Positions 43,992 to 53,011 of a stretch of 64,000 bases of DNA are shown here, piece by piece (the first letter of the stretch is position 1; each line of letters opens with the position of its first letter). Position numbers and translations under genes: made by a program. Source of the stretch: Deltaproteobacteria bacterium (GTDB lineage: Bacteria; Desulfobacterota; Desulfobacteria; Desulfobacterales; Desulfatibacillaceae); NCBI GenBank assembly GCA_016235345.1, contig JACRLG010000010.1, forward strand, positions 45,084 through 109,083. The letters run 5' to 3'. A model generated the notes under the pieces. It was given only the letters and a program-made list of their open reading frames with translations. It did no database searches and had not been told where the DNA came from.

Positions 43992-45401
43992 TCATTTTTC
44001 ATGCGGGCCGCTGTCCGGGTTGTGCTTGTCGAAACGGTATCTGAAAGAATCCATGCTTATTCCCAGGAGCTTGGCCGCCTTGTGCTTGACGCCGCCAGCC
44101 TGGGAAAGGGCCTTTTCTATGCAGATTTTTTCAACCTCGGCCATGAAGCCGTCCAAGTCCATGCCGTTGAACGGAAGCTCTATGCCGCGCTCCCAGCCCC
44201 GCATGTCGCCCGCCAGCTTGCTTCGCCTGTGGGTGGAGAGGGCTAGGCTTTCCGGCAGAATTATGTTGGTGGTGGAAAGGGCCACCGACCTTTCTATCAT
44301 GTTTTCGAGCTCCCGGACGTTTCCGGGAAAATCGTAGCGGTTCAGCATATCTATGGCGTAAGAGGACATCTTGGTTATCTTCTTGCCCATTTCCGCAGAG
44401 TACTTATCGAGAAAATGCTGGGCCAGAAGTTTGAGGTCCTCCCGGCGCTCCCTTAAGGGCGGCACCTTTATCTCGATGACGTTCAAGCGGTAAAAGAGGT
44501 CTTCCCGGAAACGCCCGGCTATCACCTCGTCCTCCAGAATCTTGTTGGTGGCGGACACCAGGCGGATGTCCACCGAAATGTCTTGGGTGCCCCCCACGGG
44601 CTTCACCATTCGCTCCTGGATCACCCGCAAAAGTTTAACCTGGATGGAAAGGTTCAGTTCCCCCACCTCGTCCAGAAAAATCGTACCCCCGCTTCCGGCC
44701 TCGAAAAGCCCCTTCTTGTCCTGGTTGGCTCCGGTGAAGGAGCCCTTTAGATGCCCGAACAGCTCGCTTTCCAGGAGGCTTTCGGGAATGCCGCCGCAGT
44801 GGATGACCACGAAGGGCTTCAATTTCCGGGGGCTCTGGTCGTGAATGGCCCTGGCTATGAGCTCCTTCCCGGTGCCTGATTCCCCCGTGATAAGAATGTT
44901 GGTGCGGGTGGGGGCGGCCTGCCTGATGACCTCGAAAACCTTGTTCATGGCCGGGCTTGAGCCTACGATGCGCCCAAACTGGACGGTCCGGGCAAGCTCG
45001 CTGTCCAGTTCCTTCTTGTCCTGCTCGATGGTCTTGCGCAGAAGGGCGTTTTTTACGGTGGCCTTCAGTTCCTCGTTGTCGAAGGGCTTGGGTATGTAAT
45101 CGAAGGCGCCATGGTTCATGGCCTCCACGGCTGTTTCCGTTGTGGCGTAGGCGGAAATCATCACCACCACCGGCGGCGGATCGAGCTTCCTGGCCACATG
45201 CAGAACGTCCAGGCCCGAAAGGTCGCCCAGCCGGATGTCGCACAGCACAAGGTCAAAGGACTTAGCGGCCAGAAGGGCCAGGGCCTTTTTCCCGGAATCC
45301 GCCACTGTCACCCCGTAGCCCTCGCGGGTCAGCATGATCTCTAAAAGATCGCGCATACCGCGCTCGTCATCCACCACGAGTATCTGTTTTTCACCGGCCA
45401 T
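43992..45401 (-). CDS. NtrC-family sigma-54-dependent response regulator
   Basis: 469 residues: a receiver domain (ILVVDDERGMR; phosphoacceptor in LVLCDIRLGDLSG), an AAA+ domain with Walker A GESGTGKE and a normal GSFTGA loop, Walker B GGTIFLDEVG, and a C-terminal Fis-type helix-turn-helix (KHKAAKLLGISMDSFRYR). No sensor kinase adjoins it. It overlaps the 3' end of pyrC by 11 bp. Confidence 0.96.
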   Translation of the reverse strand: MAGEKQILVVDDERGMRDLLEIMLTREGYGVTVADSGKKALALLAAKSFDLVLCDIRLGDLSGLDVLHVARKLDPPPVVVMISAYATTETAVEAMNHGAFDYIPKPFDNEELKATVKNALLRKTIEQDKKELDSELARTVQFGRIVGSSPAMNKVFEVIRQAAPTRTNILITGESGTGKELIARAIHDQSPRKLKPFVVIHCGGIPESLLESELFGHLKGSFTGANQDKKGLFEAGSGGTIFLDEVGELNLSIQVKLLRVIQERMVKPVGGTQDISVDIRLVSATNKILEDEVIAGRFREDLFYRLNVIEIKVPPLRERREDLKLLAQHFLDKYSAEMGKKITKMSSYAIDMLNRYDFPGNVRELENMIERSVALSTTNIILPESLALSTHRRSKLAGDMRGWERGIELPFNGMDLDGFMAEVEKICIEKALSQAGGVKHKAAKLLGISMDSFRYRFDKHNPDSGPHEK

Positions 45402-46698
45402 TGGAACTTCCTTCGGGAAGCGTTCCGAAAACGACGCGCCCGGAAAACAGGGTAAAGCGAACCACGCCTTTTAATGAAAGCCCGTCAAAAGGCGTGTTGC
45501 GCCCCTTGGAAGCAAAGTTTTCGGCGTTTACTATAAAGTCGGCATCCGGGTCGAACAGCACGATATCGGCGGGCGCGCCCGGCGCTATTCCCGCATGAGG
45601 CAGATTGAAGGCCAAAGACGGGTTTACCGTAAGTTTGGCCAAAAGCTGCGTCAGGGTCAGCGCACCTTCCCTCACCAGGGAAAGGCCAAGGGGAAGCGCA
45701 GTTTCAAGGCCCACTATTCCGAAGGCCGCGTTATCCACGCCGCAGTCCTTGTCCGACTTGGCGTGGGGGGCATGATCGGTGGCGATGGTGTCCAGGGTTC
45801 CGTCGGCAAGGCCCCTTACAATGGCCTGCCTGTCCCTTTCGGTTCCAAGGGGCGGATTCATCTTGGCCAAAGCCCCCTTTTCAAGCACGGCCCTGTCGGT
45901 GAGACTGAAATAATGAGGGGCCGTCTCGGCTGTGACCGGAACCCCGCGAGACTTGGCCAGGCGGATCACCTCCACCGTCTGCTCCCGGCTCACGTGGCAG
46001 ACGTGGAGCCTCGCCCCGGTCAGCTCGCAAAGGGCGACGTCGCGGGCCACCGCCACCGTCTCGGCGGCCCAGGGAATGCCGCCGACCCTGAGGATGACGC
46101 TCACCGGCCCCTCGTTCACCGCGCCGCTGGCGGAAAGGCCGGGTTCCTCGCTGTGGGAGGCGATCACAAGGCCCGTCTCCTTCGCCTTTTCCATGGCGCT
46201 CCGCATGAGGGCCGCATCGTTGACCGGGCGTCCGTCGTCGGAAAGGGCCACGGCCCCCGCCCTTTTAAGGGCCGCAAAATCGGTCAGGAAAAGTCCAAGA
46301 AGCCCGGTGGTGACGGCGGCTATTGGTAAAACCCTCACCTTGGCGGTGAGGGCCGCCCTCTTGCATATAAAGGCCGTGGTCCGGGCCGAATCGTTGACCG
46401 GGCTGGTGTTGGGCATGGCGCAGACGGTGGTGAACCCGCCCCTGGCCGCAGCCGCAGTTCCCGTTTCTATGGTTTCCTTGTGCTCGCCTCCGGGCTCCCG
46501 CAAATGAACGTGGATGTCCGTGAAGCCTGGAGCGGCCACCATGCCCCTGGCGTCGATTACTGTGTCGAAGCCGCCTATGTCCGCGCTTTTAGGGGGCGTC
46601 ACCCTGGCTATGCAACCGCCGTCCACCACGATGTCGCCCGGCCCGTCCAGGCCGGAAAGTGGGCAAACGATCCTGGCGTTTCTTATGACGATGGCCAT
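45391..46698 (-). CDS. pyrC: Dihydroorotase
   Basis: Class I dihydroorotase closing the pyrimidine ring. DIHVHLREPG carries the HxH zinc ligands, and TDHAPH and the CAMPNTSPVND motif are present. It has 435 residues, as usual. It is not next to pyrB; it runs into the NtrC-type regulator with an 11-bp overlap, possibly by chance. Confidence 0.96.
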   Translation of the reverse strand: MAIVIRNARIVCPLSGLDGPGDIVVDGGCIARVTPPKSADIGGFDTVIDARGMVAAPGFTDIHVHLREPGGEHKETIETGTAAAARGGFTTVCAMPNTSPVNDSARTTAFICKRAALTAKVRVLPIAAVTTGLLGLFLTDFAALKRAGAVALSDDGRPVNDAALMRSAMEKAKETGLVIASHSEEPGLSASGAVNEGPVSVILRVGGIPWAAETVAVARDVALCELTGARLHVCHVSREQTVEVIRLAKSRGVPVTAETAPHYFSLTDRAVLEKGALAKMNPPLGTERDRQAIVRGLADGTLDTIATDHAPHAKSDKDCGVDNAAFGIVGLETALPLGLSLVREGALTLTQLLAKLTVNPSLAFNLPHAGIAPGAPADIVLFDPDADFIVNAENFASKGRNTPFDGLSLKGVVRFTLFSGRVVFGTLPEGSSNGR

Positions 46699-46776
46699 GG
46701 AAAATTCCCGCCTGCGCCTCTAAATATTGATCCGGGGAACCGCTGCTTCAGCCGCTTTTCCGAAAGCGGGAAATTC

Positions 46777-47457
46777 TCAGCGCAGGATTTTGGCTATCCG
46801 CCCCCAGCGAACACGCCATTTCTCCCAGTCCCAGGACCAGTAAACCAGCTTCGCCCGGCCCCTGAATTCGGAAAAATCCACAAAGCCCCAGAAACGGCTG
46901 TCGTTGGAGTTGTCCCTGTTGTCGCCCATCATGAAATACTTGCCCGGCGGAACCCTGGTGGCCGGAAAATCCGTCTTGCCGTACTCGAACCGGGCAAAGG
47001 CGGCCTCCTGGGTGTAATGGGCGTGAGGATCGGGGACTTCCACACCGTTGATGTAGATTTTCCGGTCCCTCATCTGGACTATGTCGTTTTCAACGGCCAC
47101 CACGCGTTTGATGTAATCCACGGACTTGTTCTGGGGAAACCTGAATACCGCGATGTCGCCCCTCTTTGGCTTTCCGGTGGGAATGAGGACCGTGTTGGTA
47201 AAGGGCATCCTGATGCCGTAGGAAAACTTGCTTACGAATATCTGGTCCCCGATAAGGAGCGTGGGGATCATGGAGCCCGAAGGAATCTTAAACGGCTGAA
47301 CGATGAAGGACCTTATGAAAAGGGCCAGGACTATGGCTATTAAAAGGGCCTCGACGTTTTCACGAAGGCGGCTTTTTGTTCTGGCCACTTCAACGGTCGG
47401 TGCGGCGGGGCTTTTTTCGCTGATTGATTCGATTGGGTTTTCCACGTGATCCATCAT
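46777..47457 (-). CDS. lepB: Signal peptidase I
   Basis: Cleaves secretory signal peptides at the membrane. One N-terminal span (ALLIAIVLALFIRSFIVQPF), catalytic Ser in PSGSMIPTL (S62), catalytic Lys in DYIKRVVA (K117), and the GDNRDNSNDSRFWG box. It has 226 residues. A second ATG lies at 47454. It lies downstream of HcyBio on the same strand, with a family C repeat between them. Confidence 0.97.
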   Translation of the reverse strand: MMDHVENPIESISEKSPAAPTVEVARTKSRLRENVEALLIAIVLALFIRSFIVQPFKIPSGSMIPTLLIGDQIFVSKFSYGIRMPFTNTVLIPTGKPKRGDIAVFRFPQNKSVDYIKRVVAVENDIVQMRDRKIYINGVEVPDPHAHYTQEAAFARFEYGKTDFPATRVPPGKYFMMGDNRDNSNDSRFWGFVDFSEFRGRAKLVYWSWDWEKWRVRWGRIAKILR

Positions 47458-47542
47458 CTCCGAAGGCAGGGCGTCCCGTTAGCCCATTGGCCGGGGGACG
47501 CATTTATGGGTAGAACAGCCTGTTGAAAAGTCTCGATGCGAA

Positions 47543-47661
47543 GCCTATATAAAAACGATGAAATGCAAGGAAGGCGAGCCGGAAATGAGGGAGCGTACTC
47601 TTTTGTACGTGACCGATTTTCCGGCGATGCCTGACACAGCAGTTCGCGTTTTTATACAGGC
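47543..47661 (-). repeat. Structured intergenic repeat, family C, copy 4
   Basis: On the minus strand it starts 2 bp after the HcyBio stop with GCCTGTATAAAAACGCGAAC, has arms GCCGGAAAAT/ATTTCCGGC around GTACaaaagaGTAC, and ends TTCATCGTTTTTATATAGGC. It is almost collinear with copy 3, but the arm sequences differ while remaining complementary. Confidence 0.9.
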
Positions 47662-47663
47662 TT

Positions 47664-48830
47664 TCAACGGGGAAGTTCCATCTGGGGTATGGTCAGGGTA
47701 AACCGCCCCGACTGTATCCAGTTTTTCAGAATGTCCGCTATTTCACGGGCTCTCACCATGCTTGAAAGGGGCACGGTGGGCACGCTTTGCCCGTTGAAAT
47801 TTATGGAGCCGCTCTTTAGCTCGGCGTAGCTCACCAGTCCAAGCGGCTTGGCCTTGCCGGTGGAATACTCCTCGCCATAGTCGATTATGGGCGCAAAAAT
47901 CTCCTCGTCCGAAACCGAGGTGAACTTCGCCATGTCCTCGTTCAGTATGGGGATGGGAATCCCAAGGCCCACCGAAAGCGAGCAGCCGTAACCCAGGATG
48001 CTCACGCCGGTCAGCCAACGGGCCTCCATCTGCTTCATGTCCCCCATCACCCACAGCGTCCCTGAGGGCTTTAAGGGAATTCCGCCCTCTGTGCGCGGAA
48101 CCGAGGGGTTGTGCTGGGTGCCGTGCCACGTTACCCAGCCCTCTCCGCCGCCAAGGAAAATCTTGGTCCCAAGCCCTATGGTCCTGTAATACGGGTCGTT
48201 GAAAAGAGGCGAAAGGCAGCCTGACGTTGAATAATTGGCATTGGCCGCCTTGGATTTCAAGACCCCCATGTAGGTGTAGATGATCTTTTTTCCAAGGTTC
48301 ACCGCGCAGTTGTAGTTCTGGTAGCCGTTTCGCGGATTGCACAGGATGGCGTTCGGGAGGTCGTTTAGGGTAACCATCTTGTCTATGGCGCGGTTCGGAT
48401 AGCAATGGGTGCCGTAGGCCGTGGCCTTCAGATGCACCGCCTTGCCCGCCACCAGATCGCTTATCACGTGGCCGCCGCCGTAGTTGAACTCGCCCGGATA
48501 CACCCGGTTCAGGGGGTCTTCCTCGCAGGGCTCGGTGGCCCCGATGTAGCAGTCCACTGCTGCGACGCCGGCGTATGCGGGCACGTTGTTGAACCACACC
48601 TTGCTGGCCTTGGTGGTGGGGCTGGTGTGCCCGAAATTGATGAATGCCCCGGAGGAGCACATGGGTGCGAAGGTGCCCGTGGTCACCACGTCCACGTGGC
48701 GGGCCGCCTCTTCGACTCCGTGCTCCTTGACCACGCCTATCATCTCCTCGGCGGTCACCACCACCACCGAGCCGGACCTTATCTTCTCGTTGATTTCCTC
48801 GTAGGTCTTTTCGACCTTGTACCTTGCCAT
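47664..48830 (-). CDS. Homocysteine biosynthesis protein (HcyBio, DUF39)
   Basis: 388 residues matching the HcyBio/DUF39 family, which in methanogens and Desulfovibrio-type bacteria is needed to make homocysteine from aspartate semialdehyde and a reduced sulfur source. Visible signatures: VVTTGTFAPMCSSGAFINFG, GATEPCEEDPLNRVYPGEFN, GGEGWVTWHGTQHNP, and several conserved cysteines. The usual partner, a NIL-domain ferredoxin, is not adjacent. It lies 1 bp downstream of the M23 peptidase gene. Confidence 0.92.
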   Translation of the reverse strand: MARYKVEKTYEEINEKIRSGSVVVVTAEEMIGVVKEHGVEEAARHVDVVTTGTFAPMCSSGAFINFGHTSPTTKASKVWFNNVPAYAGVAAVDCYIGATEPCEEDPLNRVYPGEFNYGGGHVISDLVAGKAVHLKATAYGTHCYPNRAIDKMVTLNDLPNAILCNPRNGYQNYNCAVNLGKKIIYTYMGVLKSKAANANYSTSGCLSPLFNDPYYRTIGLGTKIFLGGGEGWVTWHGTQHNPSVPRTEGGIPLKPSGTLWVMGDMKQMEARWLTGVSILGYGCSLSVGLGIPIPILNEDMAKFTSVSDEEIFAPIIDYGEEYSTGKAKPLGLVSYAELKSGSINFNGQSVPTVPLSSMVRAREIADILKNWIQSGRFTLTIPQMELPR

Positions 48831-48831
48831 C

Positions 48832-50268
48832 CTATTTTCCTCCGGTACCGCCTGTCGCCGCCGCCACGGAAGCGATTTTCGAGGTGACGTTGTCCTTTAT
48901 CCAGTGGGCGTCCCACCATTCGATGGGATTGACGAAGGTGTTTCCCACCAGAAACCCGTAATGAAGATGATCCCCGCCCGCAAGGCCGGTCGCGCCCGAA
49001 GCCGCGATGATCTGATCCTTTTTTACAACATCCCCCACCTTTACGTCGATACGCGAAAGATGGGAATAATGGGTCACAAGCCCGAAACCGTGGTCTATGG
49101 CCACGGTGAGGCCGTAGATGCCTAGGTCCTTGGCCATCACCACCTTTCCAGCATTGCTGGCGGCCACGGGCGACATGGAAAGCGACGCAAGGTCGGCCCC
49201 AAGGTGGTCCTGCTCGTCGGCCACCTTCCCGTCAAGGACATAGGCCCTGTGGTCAGCGAACTGGGCCATGGGCGCGGCGTTGGCCATTCGTCCGAAAACG
49301 CCTTCCCAGAGTATTTTCGGCGCGCTCTTCGCCCCAAGCGCCGCGAGTTCCCGGTAATTTGAATTTCTCAGGTCCCGGTTGATGGCCAGAAACCGGTTCA
49401 AGGGCGTGGACTCAACCCCGGAGCCCGGTTTCACGTCGGGAAACTTGGGAAAAATCCCCGCCAGGAACTTTTCGGAAATGTTCATGGAATCCGACCGGAA
49501 CCTTTTGGGCCGTATGCGATAGGGAAAACCCGCCGCCGACCTGTTACCGGCCTCGTCCATCGCCTCCAGCATCATTGTCGTGTCCGGCCCCTGGTTGAAG
49601 GCCAGGGCGAAAAAGCATCCGTAGATTTTATCGTCATGGGCAAAAAGCCCGGGATAGCCTGCGAAAAAATTGTCCCCTACCCTTACGCCGCTTTCTTTGG
49701 CCTTTTCGGAAACCCTGTAGATTACGAACCCCACCCCGCCCTGGTTTACGTAATGGGCGTTGGTGAGAACGGAAACCACGGGGGAAGCGGTGTCGATGGT
49801 GACCGGAAGCGTTACCACGGCCTTGTTGCCGCTGCCCCAGCCCCTGTAGGAGTGATCGGTGGCAACAACCGTTATGGTGGCCGCGCCCTCCGAAAAGCCC
49901 AGGGAAACCGGCGTCACCGCGACGGCGAAGCTCCTTTCGGCCATCTGCCCCCTTTTGCCGAAGCCGGGCGTTGCCCAGGTTTCGGACAGAAGCTCGCTGG
50001 ACCTGCCGTCTGCGGATACCATTGAAACTTTAAGGCTTTTCAGTCCCATGCCCTTTTCGACTGCGCGGCCCTTGATGACGAAGTTGCGCCCCACGAATTT
50101 TACCGGGCTTTCAATGGTGACCGAAGGCTCGCCGCCTTCCAGGCGGCGTCCCAGAAACCATGCCGCCGCCACGACCAGTGCCAGCGCCATCGCCCCTATC
50201 ACCATGAGCTTGAAATTCGATTCGCTCCTCACTTGCGCTTCCTTGTGTCCTGGGTTTTCATTTCGCAA
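48832..50268 (-). CDS. M23-family metallopeptidase
   Basis: 478 residues with an N-terminal anchor (LMVIGAMALALVVAAAWFLG), a long Ig-like region, and a C-terminal LytM domain with metal ligands HLGAD (H..D) and HLHYG (HxH). It probably acts on peptidoglycan cross-links. It is followed 1 bp later by HcyBio on the same strand, so they may be co-transcribed although functionally unrelated. Confidence 0.93.
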   Translation of the reverse strand: MRNENPGHKEAQVRSESNFKLMVIGAMALALVVAAAWFLGRRLEGGEPSVTIESPVKFVGRNFVIKGRAVEKGMGLKSLKVSMVSADGRSSELLSETWATPGFGKRGQMAERSFAVAVTPVSLGFSEGAATITVVATDHSYRGWGSGNKAVVTLPVTIDTASPVVSVLTNAHYVNQGGVGFVIYRVSEKAKESGVRVGDNFFAGYPGLFAHDDKIYGCFFALAFNQGPDTTMMLEAMDEAGNRSAAGFPYRIRPKRFRSDSMNISEKFLAGIFPKFPDVKPGSGVESTPLNRFLAINRDLRNSNYRELAALGAKSAPKILWEGVFGRMANAAPMAQFADHRAYVLDGKVADEQDHLGADLASLSMSPVAASNAGKVVMAKDLGIYGLTVAIDHGFGLVTHYSHLSRIDVKVGDVVKKDQIIAASGATGLAGGDHLHYGFLVGNTFVNPIEWWDAHWIKDNVTSKIASVAAATGGTGGK

Positions 50269-50427
50269 GAAGTAAGCATATCAGGTTAAGAAACCGGATT
50301 CAAGGACAACCGCCAAACAAGGTGAGATTGACAAGAAACCCGAAGCGGGATAAACCTTTTACGGCCCGATGGCAAGATGTCCCGGTTCACCCGGCCCCTT
50401 TGAAAATCCAGGCGACCGAAACCCGGA

Positions 50428-50718
50428 TATTAGGGGCTGTTTCCAAAAAAACTTTTGCATCCGGTTGCGCCTTAATCCCCGCCAACTTTGTTGCGCTCCC
50501 TGCGAAATACGTTAAGTATTCCTCGGTCGCGCGCCTTGTTGGCGGGGCGAATTCGCAACCTCGGTGCCACAAATTTTTTTTAGAAACAGCCCCTAAGCGG
50601 AGCATGGTTCTTTTCCATTTTTTAAGGAATCCGGCAAAGGGAAGAAAAGCGCGGGTCTTCTTCCCACGTCTTTTTCGGGAAAACGAAAAATGGAAACAAA
50701 TTGCACTCCCGGTAATAA
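50428..50718. mobile_element. MITE-like element B, copy 2 (interrupted by element A)
   Basis: After removing element A and one TA, the left end reads TATTAAGCGGAGCATGGTTC and the right end GAAAAATGGAAAC...CTCCCGGTAATAA, matching copy 1 at 57595. The reconstructed length is about 128 bp versus 130 bp for copy 1. It has no coding capacity and ends 95 bp upstream of kdsA. Confidence 0.75.
50433..50593. mobile_element. MITE-like element A inserted at TA
   Basis: A 161-bp element with terminal inverted repeats GGGGCTGTTTC(C/T)AAAAAAA, flanked by TA on both sides (50431-50432, 50594-50595) as expected for IS630/Tc1-mariner-type insertion. Inside are nested inverted repeats CCCCGCCAAC/GTTGGCGGGG and GGTTGCG/CGCAACC, so the whole unit can fold into one long hairpin. 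No transposase is encoded. Confidence 0.8.
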
Positions 50719-50813
50719 AATAATCGATGGCATGGTGACTGCGCGCTGTGCCAGGGTTTAGGCGCTCTTTTTGCGGCATTCAACCTCTCGATAGGCTTAA
50801 CAGTGCAATATCA

Positions 50814-51641
50814 ATGGAAGAAATTAAAATAAACAGCTTGCGGGTGGGCCCCGGCTCACCACTTCTGATCATCGCGGGCCCCTGCGTACTGGAGGATGAG
50901 CAGCTTACCCTCTCCATAGCGGAAACCCTGGCGGAAATCACCTCAGAGCTTGGGTTTGGCTTCGTTTTCAAGGCATCCTTCGACAAGGCCAACCGCTCCT
51001 CCGTCAGTTCATACAGGGGGCCTGGTATGAAAAAGGGCCTTGAAATGCTCGCCCTTGTGAAGGAAAAGCTTAAGGTCCCCGTGATCTCCGACATCCACGT
51101 CCCGGCCCAGGCGGAGGTAGCGGCAAAGGTTCTGGACGTGATCCAGATTCCGGCCTTCCTCTGCCGCCAGACCGACCTTCTTGTGGCCGCAGGGCGCACG
51201 GGAAAGCCGGTAAACGTGAAAAAGGGCCAGTTCATGAGCCCCTACGAAATGAAAAACGTTATCGACAAGATCGCCTCCACCGGCAACCGCCAAATTCTTC
51301 TCACCGAGCGGGGCAGTTTTTTCGGCTACAACAGCCTGGTGGTGGATTTCAGGAGCATTCCGGCCATGCGCTCCCTTGGCTTTCCCGTGGTCTTCGACGC
51401 CACGCACTCGGTGCAGTCGCCGGGCGGCGGCGGGTCCTGCTCGTCGGGCGACCGCACCATGGCCCCGGTGCTGGCCAGAGCCGCCGTGGCGGTGGGCGTT
51501 GACGCGTTGTTTTTCGAGGTCCACCCGGAACCCGAAAAGGCCCTGTGCGACGGACCCAACTCCCTGCCCCTGGGCCAATTCCGGGGAGTTTTGGAGGAAC
51601 TGGCGGCCATTCGGCGGGCAGTGAGGGACGTAGAGCCATGA
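50814..51641 (+). CDS. kdsA: 3-deoxy-D-manno-octulosonate 8-phosphate synthase
   Basis: Makes KDO-8-P for LPS from PEP and arabinose-5-P. IIAGPCVLEDEQ, FKASFDKANRSS, NVKKGQFMSPYEM and FDATHSVQSPGG are the family motifs; 275 residues from the ATG at 50814. The ribosome-binding site is poor. It is first in the kdsA-kdsC-lptCAB cluster and overlaps kdsC by ATGA. Confidence 0.97.
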   Translation: MEEIKINSLRVGPGSPLLIIAGPCVLEDEQLTLSIAETLAEITSELGFGFVFKASFDKANRSSVSSYRGPGMKKGLEMLALVKEKLKVPVISDIHVPAQAEVAAKVLDVIQIPAFLCRQTDLLVAAGRTGKPVNVKKGQFMSPYEMKNVIDKIASTGNRQILLTERGSFFGYNSLVVDFRSIPAMRSLGFPVVFDATHSVQSPGGGGSCSSGDRTMAPVLARAAVAVGVDALFFEVHPEPEKALCDGPNSLPLGQFRGVLEELAAIRRAVRDVEP

Positions 51642-52180
51642 GCGCGGGAAAAAAACTCAGCCCCAAAATGTTTTCCAAAATAAAGGCCCTGGTTCTCGAC
51701 GTGGACGGGGTTCTGACGGACGGGTCCATCATCTACGACAGCCTGGGAGGCGAGACCAAGGTCTTTTCCGTGAAGGACGGCCTGGGCCTGCGGCTTCTGA
51801 TGGACGCAGGAATCGCCGTCGCCATTCTGACCGGAAGATCATCCCCCGCCCTTAGGGCCAGGTGCGAAAACCTGGGCATAAAGAACGTCTGGGACGGCAT
51901 ATCCGACAAGGCCGACCGCCTGGACGAGATAGCCGCCCGGCTTGGGGTAAAGGTTTCCGAGATCGCCTACGTGGGCGACGATCTGCCGGATGTTCCGGTC
52001 ATGACGAGGGTGGGCGCGGGCGTGGCTGTATCTGACGCCCATCCCGCCGCAATCGCGGCAGCAGCCGCCGTGACTGCGGCTCCGGGCGGGCACGGGGCTG
52101 TGCGGGAGGTCTGCGAGGCCATTCTGGCCGGGCGCGGGCTTTTGGACCAGATTTTGAAAAAACGTTTCGGCATTTGTTAA
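51638..52180 (+). CDS. kdsC: 3-deoxy-D-manno-octulosonate 8-phosphate phosphatase
   Basis: HAD-type phosphatase releasing KDO. LDVDGVLTDG holds the nucleophile and acid/base Asp; ILTGRSSPALR and YVGDDLPDVPVM are HAD motifs II and IV. 180 residues with no cap domain, as for KdsC. The ATGA overlap with kdsA fixes the start. Confidence 0.96.
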   Translation: MSAGKKLSPKMFSKIKALVLDVDGVLTDGSIIYDSLGGETKVFSVKDGLGLRLLMDAGIAVAILTGRSSPALRARCENLGIKNVWDGISDKADRLDEIAARLGVKVSEIAYVGDDLPDVPVMTRVGAGVAVSDAHPAAIAAAAAVTAAPGGHGAVREVCEAILAGRGLLDQILKKRFGIC

Positions 52181-52220
52181 TTTGCCACAATAACAGTGTG
52201 TTGAAAAACTCGAATTATGC

Positions 52221-52385
52221 AGGCTGATGAAAAACGATGAGCCGCAAGGCGTGCGAAAAGCCAATGAGTCAAGCGTACCCGCCCAAGAAATCGCAGAGCT
52301 CTTGGGCTGAGTCTGGATGTTCGTACGTGACGGAATTGGCTTTGACGCAGAACACTGCCGGATCGCGTTTTTCGACAGCCTGATA
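52221..52385 (-). repeat. Structured intergenic repeat, family C, copy 5 (long form)
   Basis: Family ends AGGCTGATGAAAAACGATGA and CGCGTTTTTCGACAGCCTGA, arms AAGCCAAT/ATTGGCTTT, and an extra internal hairpin GCCCAAGA...TCTTGGGC in the loop. Unlike the other copies it points against its neighbours, with its head facing the lptC start. It lies between kdsC and lptC. Confidence 0.85.
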
Positions 52386-52399
52386 ACGGAGCCGCTGAC

Positions 52400-53011
52400 T
52401 TGACAGACAACAACAACGCCGGTTCCAAAAGCGCCGCCAAAAGGCGAAGAAGCCCGGTGGCCCGCATCTTTCTGGCGGCCTTCGGGGGAATGCTCCTGAT
52501 GGGCATAGGCTTCGGAGGCTGGCTTTATTTCGGCAAACCCGACCAGCCCGTGGCTCTGCGCCCGCCCGAAACCAGGCGCTACGACATAATGGTCACCAGG
52601 GTCCGCCACAACGCCATGAGAAACGGCGTCCTGGCCTGGACCGTGGACGCCGAATCCGTGGGCTATTCCCGCACCGACGGAGATGCCAGAATAAGGAAGG
52701 TGAACGCGGTCTTTTACGGCAACCGGTCAAGGCCGGTGACCGCCACGGCGCAGGAAGGCAGGATTTCCACGGGAAGCCGGGACATGGAGCTATTAGGCGA
52801 GGTGGTCATAACGGACGCCCCCTACGTTTTCCGCACTCCCAGGATGGCCTACACCGGTCAGGCACACAGCATCGCGGCCAATCAATCGGTTAGCCTTTCT
52901 GGAAAACAGGTCACGGTTTCCGGCGATTCCATGACTTACGACATCAACACCAGAACCACCCGCATAAGCGGGCACGTGAAGGGGCAGTTTTTCCTGAATG
53001 GAAACGCGTAA
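52400..53011 (+). CDS. lptC: LPS export protein LptC
   Basis: 203 residues with one N-terminal span (IFLAAFGGMLLMGIGFGGWL) and a periplasmic beta-jellyroll-like part (GVLAWTVDAESVGYSRTDGD, MELLGEVVITDAPYVFRTP). The start is TTG at 52400, 8 bases after CGGAG. LptC bridges LptBFG to LptA. Its 3' end overlaps lptA by 14 bp. Confidence 0.9.
   Translation: MTDNNNAGSKSAAKRRRSPVARIFLAAFGGMLLMGIGFGGWLYFGKPDQPVALRPPETRRYDIMVTRVRHNAMRNGVLAWTVDAESVGYSRTDGDARIRKVNAVFYGNRSRPVTATAQEGRISTGSRDMELLGEVVITDAPYVFRTPRMAYTGQAHSIAANQSVSLSGKQVTVSGDSMTYDINTRTTRISGHVKGQFFLNGNA

Noticed and set aside
46754..46774. CCGCTTT/AAAGCGG hairpin between pyrC and lepB
   Set aside because: A short stem with no T-run; no function can be supported.
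50387..50779. 130-codon open frame on the minus strand upstream of kdsA
   Set aside because: It reads straight through the two MITE-like elements; the open frame is a by-product of their inverted repeats.
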